Shown here piece by piece: positions 1-7,686 of a stretch of 64,000 nt of DNA. Source of the DNA: Amycolatopsis camponoti. Its GTDB lineage: Bacteria > Actinomycetota > Actinomycetes > Mycobacteriales > Pseudonocardiaceae. The translations under genes and the position numbers were made by a program. The notes beneath the pieces were generated by a model that saw nothing but the letters and a program-made list of their open reading frames with translations, did no database searches and was not told the DNA's origin. The first letter of the stretch is position 1. Every line of letters begins with the position of its first letter. The stretch lies in contig NZ_CABVGP010000001.1 of NCBI RefSeq assembly GCF_902497555.1, forward strand, positions 1,178,001-1,242,000, in the 5' to 3' direction.

Positions 1-1185
1 GAACTCGCGCGGGCCGCCGAGCCCGGCCTCGTCGCCACCGCCGGCCCGCGGTTCTTCGGCTTCGTCATCGGGGGTGCCCTGCCCGCCGCCACGGCCGCGG
101 ACGTGCTGGCCACCGGCTGGGACCAGAACGGCTTCAACGCCGTTCTCTCCCCGGCCGCGGCCGCCGCCGAAGAGGCCGCCGGGACCTGGCTCAAGGAGCT
201 GCTCGGCATCCCCGCCACCGCCTCCGCCGGCTTCGTCACCGGTGGGCAGGCCGCGAACACCGTCGGGCTGGCCGCCGCGCGGCACCACGTCCTCGCCGAG
301 GCCGGGTGGGACGTCGAGCGCGACGGGCTCGCCGGTGCCCCGCGTGTCCGCGTCCTCGCGAGTGAGGAGCGGCACGCCACCGTCGACCGCGCACTGAGGC
401 TGCTCGGGTTCGGCACGCGGGCCGTCGAGCCGGTGAAGGCCGGGCCGCAAGGCGCCATCGACCTCGACGACCTCGCGCGGAAGGCCGGCGACGGCCCCAC
501 GATCGTCTGCCTGCAGGCCGGCAACGTGAACACCGGCGCCTGCGACGACCTCAGGGCCGCCCGAGCGGCCGCGGAGAACGCCTGGATCCACGTCGACGGC
601 GCCTTCGGCCTCTGGGCCGCCGCCAACCCGGGGACCGCGGGCCTGCTCGACGGCGTCGAGCTGGCCGACTCCTGGGCCTGCGACGGCCACAAGTGGCTCA
701 ACGTCCCCTACGACTCCGGGTTCGTCTTCTGCGCGCGCCCCGAGGTCCACGCCGGGGCGATCGCCTACCGCGCCGCCTACCTGACCGGCGCCGGCGAGGT
801 GTCCGGCATGGGCGACCTGACGCTGGAGTCGTCGCGCCGCGCCCGCGGCTTCGCGGTCTGGGCGGCGCTGCGGGAGCTGGGTCGCGACGGCGTCGCGGAG
901 CTCGTGGACCGCTGTTGCCGGCTGGCGCGCCGCTTCGCGAAAACCCTCGCGGCCGGTGGCGCCGGGATCGCGAACGACGTCGTCCTCAACCAGGTCCTGG
1001 TGTCGTTCGGCGACGACGCCCGGACCGACGCGGTCATCGACCGGATTCAGCGCGACGGCACCTGTTGGCTCGGCGGAACCACCTGGCGCGGCCGCCGGTA
1101 CCTACGGATTTCGGTGTCCAACTGGATGACGACGGAAGCGGACGTCGACCGTTCGGCCGCCGCGATCCTCCGGCTGGCTCAGTAG
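1..1185 (+). CDS. PLP-dependent group II decarboxylase/aminotransferase-fold enzyme (5' end cut)
   Basis: The reading frame is open from base 1, so the start lies upstream of the window; about 394 codons remain. The motif DGHKW, with the lysine codon at 691-693, is the pyridoxal-phosphate Schiff-base lysine of the group II (aromatic-amino-acid/glutamate) decarboxylase family, and HVDGAFGLW upstream is the family's cofactor-aspartate region. A GHKWLN context and a C-terminal small domain ending near ISVSNW are typical. The substrate (aromatic amino acid, glutamate or other) cannot be read from sequence. The 3' end overlaps the convergent gene at 1179-1571 by seven bases. Family assignment is firm, function is open. 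Confidence 0.85.
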   Translation, partial: ELARAAEPGLVATAGPRFFGFVIGGALPAATAADVLATGWDQNGFNAVLSPAAAAAEEAAGTWLKELLGIPATASAGFVTGGQAANTVGLAAARHHVLAEAGWDVERDGLAGAPRVRVLASEERHATVDRALRLLGFGTRAVEPVKAGPQGAIDLDDLARKAGDGPTIVCLQAGNVNTGACDDLRAARAAAENAWIHVDGAFGLWAAANPGTAGLLDGVELADSWACDGHKWLNVPYDSGFVFCARPEVHAGAIAYRAAYLTGAGEVSGMGDLTLESSRRARGFAVWAALRELGRDGVAELVDRCCRLARRFAKTLAAGGAGIANDVVLNQVLVSFGDDARTDAVIDRIQRDGTCWLGGTTWRGRRYLRISVSNWMTTEADVDRSAAAILRLAQ

Positions 1186-1571
1186 CCTTCGCGCACCGAA
1201 AGGGTGTCCGTCCGCCACGCGATCCGCTTCTCCTTGCCGCGTGGCCAGCTCGACGAAAGCCGCCGCCGGAGGCTGCCGAGCGCACCCAGCCGGACGAGAT
1301 CCACTCGGGACCCCTGTGCGGCCATTGTGGTCACTTCGGCGGGGGTGAGCGGGACGAAGTCGAAGTACTGCGCGTCTTCGCCGCCGGTCCCGTCGCCGAA
1401 CTCCGTGAAGATCGCGGCGAACGCCTGCCGGCATTCCGGGCAAACCCGTAGCGCGATGCTGAAGTGGGACTTCTCGACCAGGCGGTGGATTTCACGCAGG
1501 CGGGTCGTGCAGAACGCCAGCGCGGTCAGGGCGTCTTCGCCCGAGCAGCGCGCGCAGCCGAACTCGGTCAT
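1179..1571 (-). CDS. Hypothetical protein with two CxxC motifs
   Basis: A 130-residue protein starting at ATG 1571 with CARC at residues 6-9 and CPEC at 44-47, a spacing that could build one zinc-ribbon-like site. The C-terminal half is rich in basic residues (RRRLSSSWPRGKEKR). It has no signal peptide or membrane segment, so it is probably cytoplasmic. I do not recognise a named family. It is convergent with the decarboxylase and divergent from the chitinase. Codon use and third-position GC match its neighbours, which supports it being a real gene. Confidence 0.65.
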   Translation of the reverse strand: MTEFGCARCSGEDALTALAFCTTRLREIHRLVEKSHFSIALRVCPECRQAFAAIFTEFGDGTGGEDAQYFDFVPLTPAEVTTMAAQGSRVDLVRLGALGSLRRRLSSSWPRGKEKRIAWRTDTLSVREGY

Positions 1572-1657
1572 CGACCGATCATCGCACGCCGTGAATCCGC
1601 ACCCGGCTCCGGGGGTACCGAGAAACCCTTTGGCCACAACGTTTCGCTCTGGTCCGC

Positions 1658-1673
1658 AGTGGTCTGGACCTGT
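1658..1673. promoter_or_regulatory. DasR-responsive-element-like site upstream of chitinase
   Basis: AGTGGTCTGGACCTGT lies 45 bases before the chitinase start. It matches 12 of 16 positions of the DasR (GntR family) consensus ACTGGTCTAGACCACT known from streptomycete chitin and N-acetylglucosamine genes, and resembles the direct-repeat motif of chitinase promoters. A second partial half (CTGGTCC) sits just upstream at 1650-1655. Repression relieved by glucosamine-6-phosphate is inferred from the family. Confidence 0.55.
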
Positions 1674-1718
1674 TAGTCTCGGCGCGTCCGACCGGCCGGC
1701 TCGCCGAAGGAGAATTTC

Positions 1719-2951
1719 GTGCTCCGCATGAGAAAACGCATCGCCAGCGCCTTCGCCACCGCAGCGCTGGCGCTCGCCGGTGCCGCCGTCGTCGCGCCGC
1801 CCGCCGCCGAAGCGGGGCCGTCCGGGGGCGGTCACTCCCAGGACAAGGTGATGGCCTACTTCGCCGACTGGGACGTCTACGCCCGCAACTACCACGTCAA
1901 GGACATCGAGACGTCCGGTTCGGCCGCGAAGCTGACCCACCTCAACTACGCGTTCGGCAACGTGACCGGCGGCGGTTGCGCCGTCGGCGACCCGTGGGCC
2001 GACCACGACATGCCCTACGACGCCACGATGAGCGTCAGCGGCCAGGCCGACAGCGCCGAGCCCGGCGCGCTGCACGGCAGCTTCAACCAGATCCTCCAGC
2101 TGAAGAAGCTGAACCCGAAGCTCAAGGTGCTGTGGTCCTTCGGTGGCTGGACCTGGTCGGCCGGCTTCACCGAGGCGGCCAAGAACCCCGCCGCGTTCGC
2201 CGAGTCCTGCTACAACCTCGTCAACGACCCGCGCTGGGCGGGCGTCTTCGACGGCATCGACGTCGACTGGGAGTACCCGAACGCCTGCGGCAACACCTGC
2301 GACGAAAGCGGGCCGAAGGCGTTCACGGCGCTGGTCAAGGCGCTGCGGGCGAAGTTCGGGCACCAGCTGGTCACGGCCGCGATCACCGCGGACGGCTCGA
2401 AGAACGGCAAGATCGACGCCACCGACTACGCCGGGGCGAGCCGCTACCTCGACTGGTACAACGTGATGACGTACGACTACTTCGTCGCCGGCGGCCAGCC
2501 GACCGGACCCACCGCGCCGCACTCCCCGCTGCGCTCCTACGCGGGCATCCCGACCGCCGGGTTCTACGCCGACGCGGCGATCCAGAAGCTGCGCCACCAG
2601 GGCGTCCCGTCGTCGAAGATGTTGCTGGGCCTCGGGTTCTACGGCCGCGGCTGGGACGGCGTCACGCAGAAGCAGCCCGGCGGCACGGCGACCGGCCCCG
2701 CTCCGGGCACGTACGAAGCGGGCGTCGAGGACTACAAGGTGCTCAAGACGACGTGTCCGGCCAACGGCAAGATCGCCGGTACGGCGTACGCGAAGTGCGG
2801 CTCGCAGTGGTGGAGCTACGACACGCCCGAAACGGCGTCGGCGAAGGCCGGCTACGCGAAGTCGCAGGGGCTGGGCGGCGTGTTCGCCTGGGAGCTGTCG
2901 GGTGACACCGCGAACGCCGAACTGCTGCGGGCCATCGCCGGCCGCTGCTGA
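1719..2951 (+). CDS. Secreted GH18 chitinase
   Basis: A 410-residue glycoside hydrolase family 18 enzyme that hydrolyses beta-1,4-linked N-acetylglucosamine chains outside the cell. GTG 1719 follows a clean ribosome site (AAGGAG at 1707-1712); a hydrophobic signal peptide covers residues 1-32 and ends in an AEA-type cleavage site. The GH18 signature DGIDVDWEYP is at residues 178-187 with catalytic Glu185; the SFGGW strand motif is at 140-144. No separate chitin-binding domain is present, so it is a single-domain catalytic enzyme. A DasR-like site precedes it and a hairpin terminator follows, so it is a monocistronic unit. Confidence 0.93.
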   Translation: MLRMRKRIASAFATAALALAGAAVVAPPAAEAGPSGGGHSQDKVMAYFADWDVYARNYHVKDIETSGSAAKLTHLNYAFGNVTGGGCAVGDPWADHDMPYDATMSVSGQADSAEPGALHGSFNQILQLKKLNPKLKVLWSFGGWTWSAGFTEAAKNPAAFAESCYNLVNDPRWAGVFDGIDVDWEYPNACGNTCDESGPKAFTALVKALRAKFGHQLVTAAITADGSKNGKIDATDYAGASRYLDWYNVMTYDYFVAGGQPTGPTAPHSPLRSYAGIPTAGFYADAAIQKLRHQGVPSSKMLLGLGFYGRGWDGVTQKQPGGTATGPAPGTYEAGVEDYKVLKTTCPANGKIAGTAYAKCGSQWWSYDTPETASAKAGYAKSQGLGGVFAWELSGDTANAELLRAIAGRC

Positions 2952-2964
2952 ATCCTCGAGCTGG

Positions 2965-2994
2965 AGGGCCCGGGCGCGAACCCGCCCGGGCCCT
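2965..2994. terminator. Bidirectional hairpin terminator
   Basis: A perfect 12-bp stem (AGGGCCCGGGCG pairing with CGCCCGGGCCCT) with a 6-base loop lies between the 3' ends of the chitinase and the convergent MFS gene. There is no long T-run, as is usual in high-GC actinomycetes. Confidence 0.8.
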
Positions 2995-3002
2995 TCGTCC
3001 AT

Positions 3003-4142
3003 TCAGGACACCACCGGGAACCCGTGCCGCCGGGCGCCGAGCACCACGGCGAGCACCGGGACCAGGAGCACGAGCAGCGTCCAGGGGAAGGCCGCGGGCC
3101 CGGCGGCGTCGAGCAGGACACCGCCGGCCACGCCGCCCGCGGCCATCGCCGCGTTCCACAGCGTGACGAGCATGGCCTGCGCGTTGTCGGCCGCGTCGCC
3201 GCCCGCGTTCCCGGCCGCGGTCTGCAGGAGCGTGGGGACGCCGCCCCAGCCGAGGCCCCACAGCGCGACGGCGGCGTAGACCAGCACCGGGCTGCCCGCC
3301 GCGGTCGCCAGGATCGTCGCGGCCACCGCGACCAGGATCGTGCTGAGGACCGTCAGCGTGGGCAGCGCGCGGTCGATGCGCGTGCCGACGACCCAGATCC
3401 CGGCCATCGACGCGACGCCGAACACCAGCAGGACGACGTCCACCGCGTCGCCCATCCCGGCGTGGCCGAGGAACGCGGCGACGTAGGTGTAGAGCACGGT
3501 GTGGGCCAGTACGAACACCAGCGTCACGGCCAGCACGGGCAGGACGCCCGGCACGGTGAGCGTGCGCCGGACCGGCACCCGGCCGCCGGCCTGTCCGGGC
3601 TGGTCCGGGACCCCCACGGCAATCCAGCCGAGCAGCACGACGGCGATCGCCGACATGGCGCCGAACGCCGAGCGCCAGCCGAACAGGCCGCCGAGGAACG
3701 TCCCGGCCGGGATCCCGAGCGACAGGGCCAGGGGAATGCCCGCCATCACGACGGCGATGGCCCGGCCCTGGCGTTCCGGCGGCGCGAGCCGGCGCGCGTA
3801 CCCGGCCAGCAGCGCCCAGACGACGCCCGCGGCCACTCCGGCGACGAACCGGGCGACCATGGTGAGCGGGTAGGCGGAGGACAGCGCCGTCACGGTGTTG
3901 GCGACGGCGAACCCGCCCACGCCGGCCAGCAGCAAGCGTTTGCGGGGCCAGGCCGCGGTGGCCGCGGAGAGGGGGATCGCGGTGAGGGCGGTGCCGAGGG
4001 CGTAGACCGTCACGGCCTGGCCGGCCGCCGCCTCACCGACGCCGAGGCCGGCGCTCATGCCGGGCAGCACGCCGGCGGGCAGCGCTTCGGTCAGCACGGT
4101 GACGAACGCGGCGGTGGTGAGGGCGAGGAGGGAGCGCGTCAT
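3003..4142 (-). CDS. MFS transporter, DHA1-like efflux type
   Basis: A 379-residue membrane protein with about 12 hydrophobic segments and the arginine-rich cytoplasmic loop between helices 2 and 3 (AAAWPRKRLLL) of major facilitator carriers. Its length and short termini fit the drug/arabinose-efflux (AraJ/CynX/DHA1) group. It is divergently transcribed from a MerR regulator across a 54-base gap that contains a palindromic operator, which suggests the transporter exports the ligand sensed by that regulator. The substrate is unknown. Confidence 0.85.
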   Translation of the reverse strand: MTRSLLALTTAAFVTVLTEALPAGVLPGMSAGLGVGEAAAGQAVTVYALGTALTAIPLSAATAAWPRKRLLLAGVGGFAVANTVTALSSAYPLTMVARFVAGVAAGVVWALLAGYARRLAPPERQGRAIAVVMAGIPLALSLGIPAGTFLGGLFGWRSAFGAMSAIAVVLLGWIAVGVPDQPGQAGGRVPVRRTLTVPGVLPVLAVTLVFVLAHTVLYTYVAAFLGHAGMGDAVDVVLLVFGVASMAGIWVVGTRIDRALPTLTVLSTILVAVAATILATAAGSPVLVYAAVALWGLGWGGVPTLLQTAAGNAGGDAADNAQAMLVTLWNAAMAAGGVAGGVLLDAAGPAAFPWTLLVLLVPVLAVVLGARRHGFPVVS

Positions 4143-4156
4143 GCCGCTATGCTCGA

Positions 4157-4178
4157 ACCCTCACATACGTGTGAAGGT
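4157..4178. promoter_or_regulatory. Palindromic operator between MFS and MerR genes
   Basis: ACCCTCACA and TGTGAAGGT form an inverted repeat around four central bases, eight of nine positions pairing. Sited 15 bases from the MFS start and 19 from the MerR start, it is the expected kind of MerR-family operator for a shared divergent promoter. Binding is inferred. Confidence 0.6.
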
Positions 4179-4196
4179 CTACGTGAGGTGGCGCAC

Positions 4197-4565
4197 ATGC
4201 GCATCGGGGAGCTGTCCGAACGCACCGGCACGTCCCGCCGGCTGCTCCGGTACTACGAGGAGCAGGGCCTGATCATCGCGTCCCGCGGGGCGAACGGCTA
4301 CCGCGACTACGATTCCGCGACGGTCGATCGCGTGATCCAGGTGCGCGGGCTCCTCGACGCGGGGCTGCCCACCCGCATCATCAAGCAGATCCTGCCCTGC
4401 CTCGACAAGCCCCGCGCGATCTACTTCCCGGACGCGACCCCGGAGATGATCGCGACGCTGGAGGAAGAGCGCGACCGGATGGCGCGCCGGGCGGAGTGCC
4501 TGCTGCGCAACCGGGACGCGATTTCCGGGTACCTCGACGCGGTGCGCGAGTACAACCGCGTTTGA
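4197..4565 (+). CDS. MerR family transcriptional regulator
   Basis: A 122-residue regulator. The N-terminal winged helix is complete: MRIGELSERTGTSRRLLRYY followed by EEQGL and the YRDYD wing (residues 1-39). A helical dimerisation region with one EEERDRM heptad stretch follows. The ligand-binding tail is short and has a single CLD cysteine, so it does not look like a metal sensor. Start ATG 4197 was chosen because it begins at the canonical MerR N-terminus; a longer frame upstream runs antisense through the transporter and is rejected. It likely controls the divergent MFS gene. Confidence 0.9.
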   Translation: MRIGELSERTGTSRRLLRYYEEQGLIIASRGANGYRDYDSATVDRVIQVRGLLDAGLPTRIIKQILPCLDKPRAIYFPDATPEMIATLEEERDRMARRAECLLRNRDAISGYLDAVREYNRV

Positions 4566-4584
4566 GGAGCCGACGGGGGCACGC

Positions 4585-4719
4585 CTAGCCGGGAGGGTCG
4601 TCATCGGGGCGGACGTGGACCCAGTGCAGGGTGTCGGCTTCCGGCCACCAGCCCGCGGGGTCCGGCCGGGGGTGGGCGCCGTCTTCGGCCCACCAGCGTG
4701 GAGGTGGCTCGTCGCCCAT
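4585..4719 (-). CDS. Small Trp/Pro-rich hypothetical protein
   Basis: A 44-codon frame from ATG 4719 encodes an acidic, proline-rich peptide with four tryptophans (PRWWAEDG, GWWPEAD, HWVHV). The regular residue pattern and high third-position GC favour coding, and a weak GAGG precedes the start. There is no signal sequence. It sits alone between the MerR gene and the small secreted peptide gene. No family is recognised; it could still be a chance frame. Confidence 0.4.
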   Translation of the reverse strand: MGDEPPPRWWAEDGAHPRPDPAGWWPEADTLHWVHVRPDDDPPG

Positions 4720-4930
4720 GCCTCGACGGTAGGAGGGGACGCGCTCGAGCACACCGGTCGAGGGCGGCCATGTCCGGTTCCGGCCGGTTTCGAGCAGACT
4801 CCGGCTGGCGCTTGCTGGGCTGCCGGGCCGCCGTGGCCGGTAGCGGACAGTGGCCGAACCCGCCCCTGCCGGTGCACGGCGTCCCGGCCTTAGGTTGGCG
4901 GCGGAAGATCACTTCGCGGGAGGGAAGACC

Positions 4931-5122
4931 ATGATCACGCGAGCGTTGACAGGCCTGGCCGCGGCGGCGGTCATCGGCACGCTGGGCGCACCGCTGGCGG
5001 CCGCCGCACCCGCAACCGCCGCCGCCGCCGTGGCGAGCGACGGCGGTCCCGCGGTCCGGCCCCCCGGCCAGTGCGTCTGGATCTGGACCGGCGGCCCGCC
5101 GCAGTGCAAGAAACTGGAGTAG
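4931..5122 (+). CDS. Small secreted peptide with one cysteine pair
   Basis: A 63-residue protein from ATG 4931, preceded by the purine-rich ribosome site GGGAGGGAAG. Residues 1-30 are a long alanine-rich signal peptide ending in AAAAPA-type cleavage sites. The mature part is only about 25-30 residues and ends RPPGQCVWIWTGGPPQCKKLE-like, with Cys48 and Cys59 bracketing a Trp/Gly/Pro-rich loop that could form a small disulfide ring. It stands in its own transcription unit, convergent with the LuxR gene. Function is unknown; a secreted signal, inhibitor or wall peptide are possibilities. Confidence 0.7.
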   Translation: MITRALTGLAAAAVIGTLGAPLAAAAPATAAAAVASDGGPAVRPPGQCVWIWTGGPPQCKKLE

Positions 5123-5169
5123 CACCGCGGGCCGAAGCCGGGCTCTGGTCAACCCACCCGCGCGGTCGC

Positions 5170-6126
5170 TCAGCCCAGCCAGCCCAGCCGGGTCGCCGCG
5201 AAGACCGCCGCCACCCGGTTGTCCGCCTGCAGGGCCTCCAGCAACCCCTGGACGTGCCTGCGGACCGTCCGCTCGCTCACGTCCAGGTGGCGGGCGATCG
5301 CGCCGTCCGTCATGCCCGTGGCCAGCAGGTCCAAGACCTTCGCCTGGGTCGTCGTCAGCCCGTGGCGCGGCTGGGACGCCGGGCCGTGCACCGCCACCGC
5401 CTGGCTCCAGACCAGCTCGAACAGCATCCGCAACGACGCCACGATCGTCGGGCTTCGGACGAACAGCGCGCCCTCCATGCCGCTCGGGTCGAGGGGGACC
5501 AGCGCCGAATGGCGGTCCGCGATCACCATCTTCATCGGCAGCTCCGGCGCCACGCGCATGGTCCAGCCGGCGGCCACGCTCGCGTCGACGACCTCTTTCG
5601 CGCCCTCGAACTCCAGCGCCGCGCGCTCGTACACGTTGCGCAAGGCGACCCCGCGCTCGGTCACCGCCTCCGGCAGCCGCATCACCGTGCTCGCGTCCGG
5701 CTTGCGCTTGAAGTGGCGCGTCGTGAACGTCAGGAACTCCTCGCGCGCGGACAGGCACAGCTCCAGCGACAGCGAGCCGATGCGCCGCGGGTCGGTCAGC
5801 ACCTCGACGGCCGCGTTGCCGCCCGAACCGTTCGCCGCCCGGTACACCGCCTGCAGCACGTCGAGCTGCTGGCGCGCGGCGACGATCTGCCGCTGCTGCT
5901 CCAGCAGCTGCTGCTGCGCGCCGAGAATGGCGTGGTCGACCGCGCGCACCGGCTCCATCGGCGCGATCACCGGGTCGTCGCGGTAGTCGCGGCGCACGAA
6001 CCCGCGGTCGAACAGCTCCCGCATCTCCGGGCCCTCGGCCCGCGGGTCGTCCAGCGGTAGCGGCCCGGTGCGCACCATCGCGTCGTACAGCGCGCCGGCG
6101 CCGGGTGTCAGCAGCCCTTCGAGCAT
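5170..6126 (-). CDS. LuxR-type transcriptional regulator (helix-turn-helix_XRE-like sensor region)
   Basis: A 318-residue protein with a C-terminal LuxR/GerE helix-turn-helix at about residues 253-310 (LTTTQAKVLDLLATGMTD followed by IARHLDVSERTVRRHV). The N-terminal 230 residues contain a Gln-rich coiled stretch (QQQLLEQQRQIVAARQQ, about residues 70-86) and a phospholipase-D-like/TrmB-like sensor region, as in other actinomycete orphan LuxR regulators. ATG 6126 is preferred over the longer frame because AAGGGGA lies just upstream. No receiver domain or kinase is nearby, so the input is unknown. Confidence 0.82.
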   Translation of the reverse strand: MLEGLLTPGAGALYDAMVRTGPLPLDDPRAEGPEMRELFDRGFVRRDYRDDPVIAPMEPVRAVDHAILGAQQQLLEQQRQIVAARQQLDVLQAVYRAANGSGGNAAVEVLTDPRRIGSLSLELCLSAREEFLTFTTRHFKRKPDASTVMRLPEAVTERGVALRNVYERAALEFEGAKEVVDASVAAGWTMRVAPELPMKMVIADRHSALVPLDPSGMEGALFVRSPTIVASLRMLFELVWSQAVAVHGPASQPRHGLTTTQAKVLDLLATGMTDGAIARHLDVSERTVRRHVQGLLEALQADNRVAAVFAATRLGWLG

Positions 6127-6236
6127 CGGTGTCCCCTTCCGGCAGCGCGGGCGGGTCCGGCCGGATCCGGACATGACCGCTCTGCCGCCTACCCCACGCG
6201 CCGGTCGGGGGAAAGGATTAGGCCGCTCGCGAAATC

Positions 6237-6271
6237 GGGGCCGGACCCGTCGTGGGGGTGGGTCCGGCCCC
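6237..6271 (-). terminator. Hairpin terminator after DUF5709 gene
   Basis: A perfect 12-bp stem (GGGGCCGGACCC with GGGTCCGGCCCC) and 11-base loop begins 20 bases beyond the stop of the minus-strand DUF5709 gene. It separates that gene from the LuxR gene transcribed in the same direction. Confidence 0.75.
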
Positions 6272-6290
6272 GTGGCGGGCGCCGGTCATG

Positions 6291-6713
6291 TCACCAGCGC
6301 CGCGACGGGTCGATCACGTGGACGGCCGCTTCCTCCGCCGACGCCGCGCCGCCGTCGATGCCCGCGTCGGACGCGTACAGCTCCTCGTCGCTGTCCGCGC
6401 CGAAGCCCTCGTCCGTCGCCACCAGGCGGCCCGCGCGGACGTCGCCGACCTCGTCGTCGATCAGCTCGCCGTCGGAGTCCTCGCTGTCGCCGAGACCGTC
6501 GCCCTCCTCGTCCGAGACGTCCGGTTCCTCGCGGGCCAGCCGGCCTTCCCAGCTCTCGCCTTCGGCGGCCTCGCGCGCGGTGGTGCCCCATTCTTCGGTG
6601 CCCCGCGGGCGTTCCGGCGGTGAATAACCCTCCGCCAGCTCGTCGCGGTCGTCCAAAGTGTCTTCGGGGTCCAGGATGCCTTCGTCGGCGTGGTCTTCGA
6701 TGTCGTCGTCCAT
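6291..6713 (-). CDS. Acidic DUF5709 protein
   Basis: A 140-residue very acidic protein (about one third Asp/Glu) from ATG 6713. The segment LDPEDTLDDRDELAEGYSPP followed by ERPRGTEEWGTT is the hallmark of the actinobacterial DUF5709 family, whose role is unknown. It is soluble, with no signal or membrane segment and predicted to be largely disordered. The family is widespread in spore- and mycelium-forming actinomycetes. It is monocistronic, with a terminator downstream, and divergent from the cyclase-family gene. Confidence 0.82.
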   Translation of the reverse strand: MDDDIEDHADEGILDPEDTLDDRDELAEGYSPPERPRGTEEWGTTAREAAEGESWEGRLAREEPDVSDEEGDGLGDSEDSDGELIDDEVGDVRAGRLVATDEGFGADSDEELYASDAGIDGGAASAEEAAVHVIDPSRRW

Positions 6714-6810
6714 GCGTTCATCCTCGCGCAACTCCTTGGCCCCGCGCGGCTCGGGTGATATCACCGTGCAGGCCGCCGTACGGGCGGTGTTCCGGTGAAA
6801 GGTGATCCCC

Positions 6811-7635
6811 ATGCCGATGAGACGCAGGGTGCTGGCCGCGGGGCTGGCCGGGGTGTTCGGCGCCGCGCTGTCCGGGCGGACGGCCCAGGCCGCGCAACCG
6901 GCGACGCCGCCGGTGCGGCTGGACCAGCTGAACCTGGTCAACCTCTCGCACGTCAACGACCCCGCCACGACCAACGTGTTCCCCGGCGACCCGGCCTTCA
7001 CGCTGGAAACCATCGCCACGATCCCCGACGACGGCTACTACCTCCAGTTCGTCCGCGAAGGCGAGCACACCGGCACGCACTGGGGCGCGCCCGGCCACTT
7101 CAACACCGGTCAGCCGCTGGCCGACGACATGGACCCGGCGGATCTATTCCGGCCCGCGGTGAAGATCGACGTGAGAGCGAAGGCCGCGGCGAACCCCGAC
7201 TACGGCGTCACCATCGACGACCTCAAGGCGTGGGAGAAGCGCCACGGCCGGATCCCGGACGAGGCCGTCGTCGTGCTCTGGACCGGCTGGGACGCCAAGT
7301 GGGGCACCCCGGCCTACCCGAACACGGGCGCGGACGGCGTGCTGCACCAGCCCGGGTTCTCGATCCCGGCGGTCAAGTGGCTGATCGACACGGGACGGCT
7401 CGGCCGCCGAGGCGGCACCGGCACCGACACGTTCAGCCCGGACGTCGGCACCGACGAGACGTACACGGTGTCGAAGCTCGTCTACCAGCGGCACCGGATC
7501 AGCCTGGAGATCCTGGCGAACCTGAAGGCCCTGCCGACGACCGGGGCGTGGGTGCTGGCGGGCGGCCCGATCAACCGCAAGGGCGCCGGCTCGACGGCGA
7601 CGATCTTCGGCGTCCTCCCACCCGGCGTGGGCTGA
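6811..7635 (+). CDS. Tat-exported cyclase-family (kynurenine-formamidase-like) hydrolase
   Basis: A 274-residue protein. The start ATG 6811 follows AAAGGTGA at good spacing; GTG 6802 is possible but lies within the ribosome site. A twin-arginine signal (MRRRVLAAG, cleavage near AQAA, residue 30) indicates export of a folded protein. The metal-binding signature HTGTHWGAPGHF at about residues 86-97 is the HxGTHxDxPxHF motif of the cyclase/arylformamidase fold, with Gly-Ala instead of the usual Asp. Such enzymes hydrolyse formamides or cyclic amides with Mn or Zn. The physiological substrate is unknown. Confidence 0.82.
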   Translation: MPMRRRVLAAGLAGVFGAALSGRTAQAAQPATPPVRLDQLNLVNLSHVNDPATTNVFPGDPAFTLETIATIPDDGYYLQFVREGEHTGTHWGAPGHFNTGQPLADDMDPADLFRPAVKIDVRAKAAANPDYGVTIDDLKAWEKRHGRIPDEAVVVLWTGWDAKWGTPAYPNTGADGVLHQPGFSIPAVKWLIDTGRLGRRGGTGTDTFSPDVGTDETYTVSKLVYQRHRISLEILANLKALPTTGAWVLAGGPINRKGAGSTATIFGVLPPGVG

Positions 7636-7638
7636 GGA

Positions 7639-7686
7639 GGTCGTGAGTGAGAAACAGGGTTAGAACACTGTTTCTCACTCACGACC
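7639..7686. repeat. Dispersed palindrome, copy 1
   Basis: A 48-base imperfect palindrome with arms of 23 bases and one mismatch; each arm begins GGTCGTGAGTGAGAAACAG and the centre is GTTAGAAC. It fills the 39-base gap between the convergent cyclase and GGDEF-EAL genes and provides the last codons and TGA stop of the latter. The core (7640-7685) recurs at 20665/22037 (split), 50197-50242 and 60975-61020. Its position suggests a bidirectional terminator or a REP/MITE-like mobile palindrome. Confidence 0.9.
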
